The notes under the pieces: generated by a model
Seen by the model: the letters and a program-made list of their open reading frames with translations, nothing else
Database searches by the model: none
Told to the model about the DNA's origin: nothing
Assembly: GCF_001625215.2 (NCBI RefSeq)
Contig: NC_030387.2
Coordinates: forward strand, 32,263,606 to 32,327,605
DNA length: 64,000 nucleotides
Reading direction: 5' to 3'
Source: Daucus carota subsp. sativus
Lineage: Eukaryota > Streptophyta > Magnoliopsida > Apiales > Apiaceae
Shown here: in pieces, positions 24,241 through 36,666 of the stretch
How positions within the stretch are numbered: the first letter of the stretch is position 1
Layout: every line of letters starts with the position of its first letter
Translations under genes and position numbers: made by a program

Positions 24241-24796
24241 ATCCTAATTATTTCTAACCCATGGAGTGTAGGCATAATACAACTTAACCATGATCTTTAT
24301 CATATCATAAATCCAAAACACCTGCTCATGCACCAGGTAGGGGCTCCTTCTGCAATCATATAGATCTGCAAATATGGGGTTGAGCATTTAAGGGCCACCT
24401 ACAAAGATAATTAGCATGTTAAGATCATGTATAACAATATATATAATATTGTGGCTATATCTTATTCACTTTATACATGTAATTTCCTACATATGTGATT
24501 GTGCTTTGTAATTACAGGAGTATGAGAAAAAGGTTCAATTTGACATAAGGATTCTAGGAGAGACGTTTAGTGATTTTACTTTCTCTCATTAGTTGAACAA
24601 AAGATTGTTAAGAAATGATAACACCCGATGACCCTCAAATCGGTGTTAAGAAATGCAAGCAACACTAAGTTGTGTGAGATGCATAACACTAACTACATTA
24701 CACAGAGAAGAAAAGAAAAAGGAGGTACACAAAAGATACAAATAAGAGGTCAAAATGCTCAAGTGCAGTCATACCTAGCAAGGAGAGTTCTTCAAA

Positions 24797-26387
24797 TCAG
24801 GCACACTCATCACATACATAGCTGCTCAGCTGCCTTGCCCGAGCAGTTGTCATTTTGACGCAAGCTAGATGGTACCTACAAATAGCGTGTACAACATCTA
24901 AGAAAATTCGTATAATTATAAGTCCACTTATCCCCTAAACCAGACAATAGTAAGGCTCCGTCTTGAAATTTTTCTATTAAAAAGGAAATTGCAGCTCTAG
25001 CATATGGACATGGATATATATAATCGTTTTTGTCTGCACGCCCATAAAGGATTATTTGATCTCAAACTATTAATAACAAAGAGAATGCATATAGAAACTA
25101 ATTAGAATTAACATATATAGCAAAATTTAATTAACGGTCATACCAGTCTTGGCATTCGTCGCATTGTATCATTAGTGTGTCAGGATTGTACGGCATCTCA
25201 CACTTGCAGAACCTTCAGTTTAAATATGCAAAAAAGTTGTGAACCATTTTAACCAAAAATAAAGGATATATTAACCAGGAAGAGTCATAGAATGCTCACA
25301 CTTCAACACGATCCGATGTAAATTCTCCAGTGGAAGCTATGTACTCAAAGCGAGAGTAGTAATCCTCAACACCAACTTGGTCAAGCTCGCAATAAGCCTT
25401 AAACGAGTGCACAATACACTTACTTATAATGGTATCGGCACTCTGGAAATCATAGTGATCAGAGAGGAACACTTCCTTTTCCCCATAGAACTGTCTTCTG
25501 CCACCAATAGCCTCCTCGGGCCTGTAGTACCATCTTACTTCGACAGTAGTTTCACCTTTGTTGTTAGCTTCTAGTTTCTCCACACGAGCAACATAGGGTG
25601 GCTTATTAGGCTCACAAGGTTGCATAAGCACGCAATCCCCAGCTACATAACATCAATAATTTCATCGATATGAAAAACAATACACTTCCTCCTCGAGGCC
25701 AACATGTATATTCACATACACATTTTAACGGCAAAAATTTGACCTCAAATAACTTTACAATGACAAAATTTGTGCTTACAAAACAAGAAAGGGTTTTTGG
25801 TTTGAAGTGTGCTCAATTGGTACTGTCTTAAAGGACAAATAAATAAAATCATACACATCCGGTACTCTCTTCAAGAGTTTCACAGAAAAGTGAACTTAAT
25901 TTGCACTTATACTAAAAAATATTTTGATAAAAAGAAACTTATGTGTTAAAAACTCTTATTATAATTTAAAACAAATAAAAAAAAATCATTATGTAAAATA
26001 GGACTTGCTCCCCAAATAAGACCCAGCCCAAAAAATACAAAAATGGCAGGTACAACAACAACAAAAAAACCATATAAACTACAAAGGTGATGTATCATGT
26101 ATGTATATTAGACTACATCAACACAAACCAAAAATCAAATTATAGCGCACATCGTTTATAATGTTTGGGGGTGTGGGGGCGGGGATGAAGGGAGAGAAAG
26201 AAGGAGAGAGAGGGATGAGAAGAGAGAAGCAGCAGTGGGAAAGAGGGATGAGGGTGATTATAAAATGAAGGGGAGAGATGGATGAAGGGAGAGGAGGGGA
26301 AATAGAGAGATCATCTCTGATAACTTGGTTGCTTCCTTTAACAGTGTAAGAAATGAAGTTTTGGTTGACATCTTTTGTATTTGCCAT
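24797..26387 (-). pseudogene. EBS: EBS-like BAH-PHD gene, copy 1 (first splice donor lost)
   Basis: Exons (minus): 26315-26387, 25300-25642, 25144-25212, 24797-24875. The family and domains are those described for copy 3. All exon frames are open, with [14 protein letters not shown] at the start and CDECA before the stop. However, the base pair after exon 1 is AT (26313-26314) where every other copy has GT (AGAG followed by ATGATC). Intron 1 therefore lacks its usual donor and correct splicing is unlikely unless a cryptic site is used. It is the most diverged copy: VIR for VIK at the exon 1 end, DRVEV for DRVAV, and YHLACV for YHPACV in the PHD finger. Confidence 0.75.
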
Positions 26388-28199
26388 TGAAAGTTAAACC
26401 TTTCTAATTAAAAACACCAATTTTGTTAGGAAACTTTGTTAAAGACTGAGGAGTTGTTTAGCATACTGGGGAGAAGTGTGCTAATTCTTGATATAATTTA
26501 TAATTTCGAATCTTACTCGTGTATTTAATTCAAATCTATTAGAAATCTTTTGATTTGTGTAGTGGTGTATTAAATTCGTATTGAAATAATGTTGTTGTGT
26601 ATTCTTCAATGTTGATTTTAATTTATCATTACATATTTAATCAAGATTTCAAATTGCTTAAAGATATCAAAGATATTAACAAATCTTCATTATTATCGAT
26701 TTGACATATTAAATATATCTTAGATACTTAACTTTATTGTCTAAATGAACATTTTTAGAAAATTAGTATAGAATTACTTCTGAGCATATGATGTCTTGAT
26801 TTACCAAATTCATTTTGTGTGTTTGATAATAAAAATTGATCGAATTTGTCAATTTGTATCTCATGAATTTTTTTTAAATTTAACTTGTGGAAATTAAAGG
26901 TCACTAATTATCAGCTACTTTAAAGATGTAAGTACATATGCTAGTTTTTTCTAACCTAAAATAATTGCACAATTTGGAGAAAAATGATTGAAGTGGGAAA
27001 ATATATCCCATTCATTAGATTTTTTTTTCCATTCATTAGATTTTAAAATGCTTGAAATTTTACTTCTGTCAAAGACAATGACATGCTGGAAATTAGCATT
27101 TTTCATAATGAGTATCATAAAAAATTGATTAAATACTTGGATTATAGATGATTGACTAAATAATCATTTAGTCATATATTATATTATATTGGAACAAATG
27201 TTTTATATTAATGTAAAAACGGCTAACTCCAAATCTTTTTTCTGGTACAAGATGTACTGCCTTACTTCTCCCCCGGCTAATTGTGCCTTTTGTATTACAT
27301 TTGTTTTGTCATTTAAAGGAAAAAAAATGTTGTGACATAGTGATGAAACAACAATTGACCGCAGATAATATCATTTGATCTGAGTTTATATTTCTTTTTT
27401 GCTCTTCTAAAATTTTATAAATACAATATTTTGGCCCCTGACTTTTTATTTTTTTCTAGATTGAAAATATTACTCCTCAAATTCTTATTTAGTTAATTAA
27501 TTAGATGCATGCAAGCATCCTATGCTTGTTAGTATTTTCTTCTTTCTTTTTTTCAATCGCCATGAAACTTGAATAAACTTGAATTCTAAATATTTCTAAC
27601 TCATGAAATTTGATTTCACTTAAAATAACTCATTTTCAATGAGCCATGTTCAATCTTGGTCCAATCAATACATATATTTGAACAATCATAAAAGATAAAC
27701 AAATTGGTAAGAATATCATAGATTTTAAAGAAGAAACTCGAATCCTAATTATTTCTAACCCATTGATCAATGTAGGCATGATACAACTTAACCATAATCT
27801 TTATCAGATCATAAATCCAAAACACCTGCTAATGCACCAGGTAGGGGCTCCTTCTACAATCACATAGACCTGCAAATATGGGGTTGAGCATTTAAAGGCC
27901 ACCTACAAAGATAATCAGCATGTTAAGATCATGTATAAGAATCAGATCATGTGATTGTTAAGGATTCTAGGATAGACGTTTAGTGATTTTACTTTCTCAT
28001 TAGTTCAACATACAAAAGATTGTTAAGAAATGATAACATCCGATGACCCTCAAATCGGTGTTAAGAAATGCAAGCAACACTAAGTTGTGAGAAATGCATA
28101 ACACTAACTACATCACACAGAGAAGAAAAGAAAAAAGAGGTACATGAAAGTACAAAAAGAGGTCAAAATGCTTATGTGTAGCAAGGAGAGTTCTTCAAA
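26388..28199. other. Spacer between EBS copies 1 and 2
   Basis: AT-rich upstream region of copy 1 and downstream flank of copy 2. From about 27565 it carries the array flank block (TTGAATTCTAAATATTTCTA, CAATGAGCCATGTTCAATC). A 33-bp splice-bounded segment, TTTGTAG then GTGGCC to TTGCAG, occurs near 27873-27905 and is conserved in position in every unit. No other gene seen. Confidence 0.5.
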
Positions 28200-29692
28200 T
28201 CAGGCACACTCATCACAGACATAGCTGCTCAGCTGCCTTGCCCGAGCACTTGTCATTTTGACGCAAGCTGGATGGTACCTACAAATAGAGTGTACAAAAT
28301 CTAAGAAAATGCATATAAATATAAGTCCACTTATCCAGTAAACCAGACTATGGTAAGGCTTCATCCTGAAAATTTTCTATTAAAAAGGAGCAGCTCTAGC
28401 ATATGGACATTTGATTTCAAACTATTAATAACAAAGATATTGCATATAGAAACTAATTAGAATTAACATATATAGAAAAATTTAATGGTCATACCAGTCT
28501 TGGCATTGGTCGCACTGGATCATTAGCTGGTCAGGATTGTATGGCATTTCACACTTGCAGAACCTTCAGTTTATAATATGCAAAAAAGTTGTCAAAAAAA
28601 ATGAGGGAAATATATATTAACCAGGAAGAGTTATAAAATGCTCACACTGCAACGCGATCCAATGTAAATTCTCCGGTGGAAGCTATGTACTCAAAGCGAG
28701 AGTAGTAATCCTCAACACCAACTTGGTCAAGCTCACAATAAGCCTTAAACGAGTGCACAACACACTTTCCTATAATGGTCTCGGCACTTTGGAAATCATA
28801 GTGATCAGAGAGGAACACTTCCTTTTCCCCATGAAACTGTCTTCTGCCACCAATAGCCTCCTCGGGCCTGTAATACCATCTTACTTCGACAGTAGTTTCA
28901 CCTTTGTTGTTAGCTTCTAATTTCTCCACGCGAGCAACATAGGGTGGCTTATTAGGCTCACAAGGTTGCATAAGCACGCAATCCCCAGCTACATAACATC
29001 AAGAATTTCATCGATATGAAAAACAATACACTTCCTCCTCGAGGCCAACATGTATATTCACATACACTTTTCAACGGCAAAAATTTGACCACAAATAACT
29101 TTACAGTGACAAAAATTATGCTTATGAAACAAGAAATGTATTCATGTTTTGAAACTTGGGACAAATAAAAAAAATCATATACATCCGGTACTCTCTTTAA
29201 TTAAGAGTTTCATAGAAAAGAGAACTTAATTTGCACTTTTACCAACAAAAATTTTTGATAAAAAGAAATTTTATGTGTTAAAAATTCTTATTAGAATTTA
29301 AAACCAAAAAGAATAAAAATCATTATGGTAAAGAGGACTTGCTGCCCAAATAAGACCCGGACCACAAAGGCAGGTAGAACAAAAAAATAACCATATAAAC
29401 TACAAAAGGTGATGTATCATGTAATTGGACAACATCAACACAAACCATGATGAATCAACAATCAAATTATAGCACACATCGTATCTAATGTTTTGGGGGA
29501 GGGGGAGGATGAAGTCAGAGAAAAATGGAGAGAAGGGGAGGGAAAGAGGGATGAGGGTGAGAAAATGAAGGGGAGAGATGTGGATGAAGGGAGAGGAGGA
29601 GGGGAAATAGAGAGATCACCTTTGATAACTTGGTTGCTTCCTCTAACAGTGTAAGAAATGGAGTTTTGGTTGACATCTTTTGTATTTGCCAT
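28200..29692 (-). CDS. EBS: EBS-like BAH-PHD histone reader, copy 2
   Basis: Exons (minus): 29620-29692, 28646-28988, 28495-28563, 28200-28278. All donors and acceptors are intact and the frame is open, giving about 187 residues. Compared with the amplified copies it has [11 protein letters not shown] for [20 protein letters not shown] for [19 protein letters not shown] for [22 protein letters not shown] for [12 protein letters not shown], and ends CDECA. The C4HC3 ligands and the WYY motif of the BAH domain are kept. It looks like an independent, older and possibly working copy. Upstream spacing to copy 3 is about 4.0 kb. Confidence 0.85.
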
Positions 29693-32225
29693 TGAAAGTT
29701 AAACCTTTCTAATAAAAAACACCAATTTTGTGAGGAAACGTTGTTAAAGACTGAGTAGTTTAGTATAGTGGGGAGAAAAGTGTGTTAATTCTTGATATAA
29801 TTTATAATTTAGAATCTTACTAGTGTATTCAATTCAAATTTATTAGAAATATTTTAATTTATGTAATCCGGGTGTATTAAATTCGCATTGAAATAATATT
29901 GTTGGGTATTCTTCAATATTGATTTTAATTAATTATCTTCATGTATTTAATCAAGATTTTTAAATATGCTTAAAGATATGATGATATTATTAAGATATTA
30001 TATGAAATCTTTTTGGAATTTATAAATGAGGGATTATTAGGGCACTTGAGATCTGTTAGTTTATTATGTGTTTTTAGTAATCTCTACTCAATACATAAAA
30101 TTAAAACATTTATCATAGAAGATTTTATCTTAACTTCACTACATTGCGCATATAAAATTAAAATTTACCGTTACAGATTATGATTTATATATCCAAAAAA
30201 AAAGAGGCCACTAAGCTCAGATATTAACAAATCTTCATTATTATCGATTTGACATCCTGAATTTATTATTTTTTTCACAAGTTGTTTTATGCCTCAATTT
30301 ATTATTTTTTTCACAAGATTTATGCCTTTCACAAGATGTTCGCATTCCTTAATTTATTATTTTTTTCTTTTCATTCCTAATTTAAACTTTGAATAATTAA
30401 AAGAAATGAAATATTATTTACAATATTTTTAAAAATAAAAAGTAATTTTCAATTTAGTATTAAAGATAAAAGTTATTATGATATGATTTATATGTCAATT
30501 TATTAAAAAAAAATAATGAAGAGTTTGTCTAAAAAGGGGATGAACTTGACATTTGACTCTGTTGTCTCACATTAATTTTTTGTGTTAAGATGTTTGTGTA
30601 TTTATTTTCTTATAAAAAGAAGCCAGATAATTAAGTGTGCACTTACGTTTTTTAAAAGGGATAACAACAAGCCAGCCTACTTGAGCTTATCTAGAATTTT
30701 TATTTCTACTAATCTCAATAAAATAGAGAAATCAAACAAACTAAATGATAATAAATTAAAATTCAATAGCATACCGCAAATTCTGAAACTAAAAGAGTGA
30801 TTACAACTGTGGTTAATGGTCATGCTAATTCGAGTAATCCTTTTCAAGTTTGATGGTCTTCAACCAAATTTTCTAAGATTTTTTCTTTTTTCCTTTTTTT
30901 TGATAAAAATTTTCTAAGATTTGATTCTAATTAGTGTGGGGAGTTTAATGACCCTCATTTGTTAAATTTAAAAGTGAATTTTCCGTTAAAAGAGAATTTC
31001 ATAAATAATCTATTTCATTTAAGTAATATTTTTCAATGGAATTTTATATATTCTGGAAAGTTGTTTAGATAAGTTAACGTTGATTTTTAATGACATGCCA
31101 ATTTGCACAAAATAAAATAAGAGTTTTAATTTTGAACAATTTTGAGCTTATTTCTTAGAACTATTTATTTCTCAAAAATATCATTAAAATTTAAGCGATG
31201 TAGAAATTTTTTACATGATTAATTTATTTCAATATCATCCTTAATTAAATTTTATCTACAAGAAAAATATATAATTTTTCATCCTATAATTTTGAATTTG
31301 TTTACACTAGGTCACACTTCTCACTTTTGGCATGGCTTGAAAGAAACATAACAGGAGTTGGACAACAAATTTGATTTCACATAGGATAACTCATTTTCAA
31401 TGAATCATGTTCAATAGTTGTCCAATCAATACATACATTTGAACAACCATAAAAGATAAACAAGTCGGTAAGAATATCATAGATTTTAAAGAATAAATTT
31501 GAATTCTAATTATTTCTTAACTCATGAAATTTGATTTCATTTATAATAACTCATTTTCAATGAGCCATGTTCAATCTTGGTCCAATCAATACATATATTT
31601 GAACAATCATAAAAGATAAATAAGTTGGTAAGAATATCATAGATTTTTAAAAAGAAACTTGAATAGTAATTATTTCTAAAACTCATTGAGTGTAGGCATA
31701 ATACAACTTAACCACAATCTTTATCAGATCATAAATCCAAAACACCCGCTCATGCACCAGGTAGGTGCTCCTTCAATTCTACAATCACATAGATCTGCAA
31801 ATACGGGGTTGAGCATTTAAGGGCCACCTACAAAGATAATTAGCATGTTAAGATCATGTATAACAATATAAGATTTTTGGCAATATCTTATTCACTTTAT
31901 ACATGTACTTCCGTACAGACCGATGTGATTGTGCTTTGTTATTACAGGAGTATGAAAAAGGTTCAATTTGACATATGGATTCCAGGATAGACGTTTAGTG
32001 ATTTTACTTTCTCTCATTAGTTGAACAAAAGATTGTTAAGAACTGATAACACCCGATGACCCTCAAATCGGTGTTAAGAAATGCAAGCAACACTGAGTTG
32101 TGTGAAATGCATAACACTGACTAGATTACACAGAGAAGAAAAGAAAAAGGAGGTACACAAAAGATACAAAAAGAGGTCAAAATGCTTAAGTATAGTCATA
32201 TACCTGGCAAGGAGAGTTCTTCAAA
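29693..32225. other. Spacer between EBS copies 2 and 3
   Basis: AT-rich. Near 30230-30370 a short motif (TTTATTATTTTTTTCACAAG) is repeated three times. From about 30680 to 31700 it matches the DNA left of copy 1 (22252-24250) without the MITEs found there. The homogeneous unit of the array begins at about 32027. No gene recognised. Confidence 0.5.
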
Positions 32226-33714
32226 TCAGGAACACTCATCACAGACATAGCTGCTCAGCTGCCTTGCCCGAGCAGTTGTCATTTTGACGCAAGCTGGATG
32301 GTACCTACAAATAGCGTGTACAACATCTAAAATGCCTATAAATATATAAGTCCACTTATACCGTAAAATAGACTATGGTAAGGCTCCATCTTGAAACTTT
32401 TCTATTAAAAAGGAAATTGCAGCTCTAGCATATGAAATTTGTCTCAAATAACTATTAATAAAAAAGATAATGCATATAAAAACTAACTAAAATTAACATA
32501 TATAGCAAAATTTAACGGTCATACCAGTCTTGGCATTCGTCGCACTGTATCATTAGGGTGTCAGGATTGTACGGCATTTCACACTTGCAGAACCTTCAGT
32601 TTAGAATATGCAAAAACGTTGTGAACCAATTTAACCAAAAATAAGGGATATATTAACCAGGAAGAGTCATAAAATTCTCACACTGCAACACGATCCGTTG
32701 TAAATTCTCCAGAGGAAGCTTGGTACTCAAAGCGAGAGTAGTAATCCTCAACAGCAACTTCTTCAAGCTCGCAATAAGCCTTAAACGAGTGCACAATACA
32801 CTTCCCTATAATGGTATTGGCACTTTGGAAATCATAGTGATCAGAGAGGAACACTTCCTTTTCCCCGTGAAACTGTCTTCTGCCACCAATAGCCTCCTCA
32901 GGCCTATAATACCATCTTACTTCGACAGTAGTTTCACCTTTGTTGTTAGCTTCTAATTTCTCCACGCGAGCAACATAGGGTGGCTTATTAGGCTCACAAG
33001 GTTGCATAAGCACGCAATCCCCAGCTACATAACATCAAGAATTTCATCGATATAAGAAACAATACACTTCCTCTCCTCGAGGCCAACATGTATATTGACA
33101 TACACTTTTCAACGGCAAAAATTTGACCTCAATAACTTTACAATGACAAAATTTATGCTTATAAAACAAGAAAGGGTTTTTGGTTTGAAGCTAGTGTGCT
33201 CAAATATTAGTACTGTCTTAAAGGACAAATAAATAAAATCATACACATCACGTACTCCCTTCAATTAAGAGTTTCACAGAAAAGAGAACTTAATTAATTT
33301 GCACTTATATATACCAACAAAAAATTTGATAAAAAGAAATCTATGTGTTAAAAATTCTTATTAGAATTTAAAACAAAAAAAAATCATTATGGTAAAGAGG
33401 ACTTGCTGCCCAAATATAAACTACAAAGGTGATGTATCATGTATGCATATTGGACTACATCAACACAAACCATGATGAATCAAAAATCAAATTATAGCAC
33501 ACATCGTATCTAATGTTTCGGGGGGGAGGGGGAGGATGAGCGGAGAGAAAAATGGAGAGAAGGAGAGGGAAAGAGGGATGAGGGTGAGAAAATGAAAGGG
33601 AGAGATGGATGAAGGGAGAGGAGGGGAAATAGAGAGATCACCTTTGATAACTTGGTTGCTTCCTCTAACAGGGTAAGAAATGGAGTTTTGGTTGACATCT
33701 TTTGTCTTTGCCAT
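32226..33714 (-). CDS. EBS: EBS-like BAH-PHD histone reader, copy 3 (reference copy)
   Basis: Predicted nuclear reader of histone marks. Arabidopsis EBS and SHL bind H3K27me3 through the BAH domain and H3K4me3 through the PHD finger and repress flowering. Exons (minus): 33642-33714, 32682-33024, 32525-32593, 32226-32304. Phases join cleanly to 187 residues. Start [18 protein letters not shown] resembles EBS (MAKTRPG). The BAH domain (about 25-139) has [28 protein letters not shown] (W62, Y63, Y64), [28 protein letters not shown] and EDYYSRFEY. The PHD finger (140-187) has ligands C141, C143, C156, C159, H164, C167, C183, C186 plus MPY and DWYHP. The stop follows CDECS, so the protein is about 45 residues shorter than EBS (234) and lacks the tail after the PHD. 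The TGA lies before GATTTG... sequence that could encode DLKNSPCQ in another frame. Confidence 0.92.
33520..33640. promoter_or_regulatory. GA-rich (CT on coding strand) tract in intron 1
   Basis: Directly after the exon 1 donor, intron 1 holds about 120 bp that are almost pure purine on the plus strand (runs of GAGAGA, GGGAGAGGAGGGGAAATAG and a GGGGGGGAGGGGGAGGA block). On the coding strand it is a CT-rich tract. It is present in every copy that has an exon 1, including the diverged copies 1 and 2. GA/CT tracts near plant transcription starts can bind BPC-type GAGA factors and affect transcription. That role here is inferred. Confidence 0.45.
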
Positions 33715-35177
33715 TGAAAGTTAAACCTTTCTAATCAAAATCACCAAATTTGTTAGGAAACGTTGTTTAAGAGTGAAGAGGTAGTTTAGTATACCGGGGA
33801 GAAGTGTGCTCATTCTTGATATAATTTATAATTTCCAATCTTACTGGTGTATTCAATTCAAATCTATTAAAAATCTTTTGATTATTGTAATCCAGATGTA
33901 TTAAATTCGTATTGAAATAATGTTATTCTTCGATGCTGATTTTAATTCATCTTCAGGTATTTAATCAAGATTTGCAAAGATGCTTAAAGATATGACGATA
34001 TTTATAAGATATTATATGAAATCTATTAAATTGTTCTCTTGTTCAAGACTCTTTGATTTTTTTGAAATTTATAAAATGATAAATTCTTAGGGTGAGATTT
34101 GTTAATTTATTATGTATATTTGGTAATCTCTACTCAATATGTAGGATTAAAAACATGAATTATCGAAGATTTTATCTTAAGTTCACTACACGCATAAATT
34201 TAAAATTTACTGTTACATATTATGATTCATATATCAAAAAAAAGAACGACGCAAAGCTCATATATTAACAAATCTTCATTATTATCGATTTGACATATTG
34301 AATATAATTTTAGATACTCAGCTTCATAGTCTAAATGAACATTTATATTTAGAAAATTAGTATGGAATTACATTTGAGCATAGGATGTCTTGGTTCAGCA
34401 AATTCATTTTGTGTTTAACATAAAAGTTGATAAAATTCATTTTAAAGAATAAACTTGAATCCCAATTATTTCTAACTCATGAAGTTTGATTTCACATAAA
34501 ATATCTCATTTTCAATGAGCCATGTTCAATCTTGCTCCAATCAATATATATATTTGATCAACAACCATAAAAGATAAACAAGTTAGTAAGAACATCATAG
34601 ATTTTGAAAAAGAAACTTAAATCCTAATTATTTCTAACCCATGGAGTGTAGGCATAATACAACTTAACCATAATCTTTATCATATCATAAATTCGAACAC
34701 CTGCTCATGCACCAGGGAGGGGCTCCTTCTACAATCACATAGACCTGCAAATATGGGGTTGAGCATTTGAAGGCCACCTACAAAGATAATTAGCATGTTA
34801 AGATCATTATAACAATATAAGATTTGTGGCTATTTCTTATTCACTTTATACATGTAATTCCCTACAGATGTGATAGTGCTTTGTAATTACAGGAGTTTGA
34901 AAAAGGTTCCGTTTGACGACATAAGGATTCTAGGATAGACATTTAGTGATTTTACTTTCTCTCATTAGTTCAACATACAAAAGATTGTTAAGAACTGATA
35001 ACACCCGATGACCCTCAAATCGGTGTTAAGAAATGCAAGCAACACTGAGTTGTGTGAAATGCATAACACTGACTAGATTACACAGAGAAGAAAAGAAAAA
35101 GGAGGTACACAAAAGATACAAAAAGAGGTCAAAATGCTTAAGTATAGTCATATACCTGGCAAGGAGAGTTCTTCAAA
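33715..35177. other. Typical array spacer (between copies 3 and 4)
   Basis: About 1.46 kb, AT-rich, repeated between all later copies. It holds the presumptive promoter of the right-hand unit's left neighbour, and a 33-bp splice-bounded segment at 34745-34777 (acceptor TTTGTAG, donor TTGCAG followed by GTCT on the minus strand) that may be a 3'-UTR or former C-terminal exon of copy 4. Short forward frames in this spacer are not supported by anything else. Confidence 0.5.
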
Positions 35178-36666
35178 TCAGGAACACTCATCACAGACAT
35201 AGCTGCTCAGCTGCCTTGCCCGAGCAGTTGTCATTTTGACGCAAGCTGGATGGTACCTACAAATAGCGTGTACAACATCTAAAATGCCTATAAATATATA
35301 AGTCCACTTATACCGTAAAATAGACTATGGTAAGGCTCCATCTTGAAACTTTTCTATTAAAAAGGAAATTGCAGCTCTAGCATATGAAATTTGTCTCAAA
35401 TAACTATTAATAAAAAAGATAATGCATATAAAAACTAACTAAAATTAACATATATAGCAAAATTTAACGGTCATACCAGTCTTGGCATTCGTCGCACTGT
35501 ATCATTAGGGTGTCAGGATTGTACGGCATTTCACACTTGCAGAACCTTCAGTTTAGAATATGCAAAAACGTTGTGAACCAATTTAACCAAAAATAAGGGA
35601 TATATTAACCAGGAAGAGTCATAAAATTCTCACACTGCAACACGATCCGTTGTAAATTCTCCAGAGGAAGCTTGGTACTCAAAGCGAGAGTAGTAATCCT
35701 CAACAGCAACTTCTTCAAGCTCGCAATAAGCCTTAAACGAGTGCACAATACACTTCCCTATAATGGTATTGGCACTTTGGAAATCATAGTGATCAGAGAG
35801 GAACACTTCCTTTTCCCCGTGAAACTGTCTTCTGCCACCAATAGCCTCCTCAGGCCTATAATACCATCTTACTTCGACAGTAGTTTCACCTTTGTTGTTA
35901 GCTTCTAATTTCTCCACGCGAGCAACATAGGGTGGCTTATTAGGCTCACAAGGTTGCATAAGCACGCAATCCCCAGCTACATAACATCAAGAATTTCATC
36001 GATATAAGAAACAATACACTTCCTCTCCTCGAGGCCAACATGTATATTGACATACACTTTTCAACGGCAAAAATTTGACCTCAATAACTTTACAATGACA
36101 AAATTTATGCTTATAAAACAAGAAAGGGTTTTTGGTTTGAAGCTAGTGTGCTCAAATATTAGTACTGTCTTAAAGGACAAATAAATAAAATCATACACAT
36201 CACGTACTCCCTTCAATTAAGAGTTTCACAGAAAAGAGAACTTAATTAATTTGCACTTATATATACCAACAAAAAATTTGATAAAAAGAAATCTATGTGT
36301 TAAAAATTCTTATTAGAATTTAAAACAAAAAAAAATCATTATGGTAAAGAGGACTTGCTGCCCAAATATAAACTACAAAGGTGATGTATCATGTATGCAT
36401 ATTGGACTACATCAACACAAACCATGATGAATCAAAAATCAAATTATAGCACACATCGTATCTAATGTTTCGGGGGGGAGGGGGAGGATGAGCGGAGAGA
36501 AAAATGGAGAGAAGGAGAGGGAAAGAGGGATGAGGGTGAGAAAATGAAAGGGAGAGATGGGTGAAGGGAGAGGAGGGGAAATAGAGAGATCACCTTTGAT
36601 AACTTGGTTGCTTCCTCTAACAGGGTAAGAAATGGAGTTTTGGTTGACATCTTTTGTCTTTGCCAT
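35178..36666 (-). CDS. EBS: EBS-like BAH-PHD histone reader, copy 4
   Basis: Exons (minus): 36594-36666, 35634-35976, 35477-35545, 35178-35256. The coding sequence appears identical to copy 3 and is open. Intron 1 carries the GGGTGAAGG variant (instead of GGATGAAGG) that is shared with copies 10 and 11 and with the second half of the duplicated tract of copy 13. Confidence 0.9.

Larger units (their letters stand above)
21617..24796. other. Gene-free interval between the F-box and EBS clusters
   Basis: Begins with the F-box leader and promoter (to about 21770). It then holds a TIR-like MITE candidate (21838-22256), two PIF/Harbinger-like MITEs plus one nested inside another (22494-23709), and flank sequence (from about 22252) that recurs downstream of EBS copy 3 (about 30680-31700). 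No other gene was recognised. Confidence 0.55.

Noticed and set aside
32081-32287. 68-codon forward frame repeated in every array unit (MQATLSCVKCITL...)
   Set aside because: It is antisense to exon 4 and its 3' flank, starts in non-conserved spacer, and its persistence follows from the near-identity of the units. The minus-strand exon explains the sequence fully.
32720-32956. 78-codon forward frame repeated in every unit ([12 protein letters not shown]...)
   Set aside because: Antisense shadow of EBS exon 2, whose minus-strand frame has clear BAH-domain homology.
33487-33714. Proline/serine-rich minus-strand frames ([14 protein letters not shown]..., [16 protein letters not shown])
   Set aside because: They are exon 1 read through its donor into the CT-rich tract of intron 1. 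The low-complexity tract, not a protein, produces the Ser/Pro/Leu bias.
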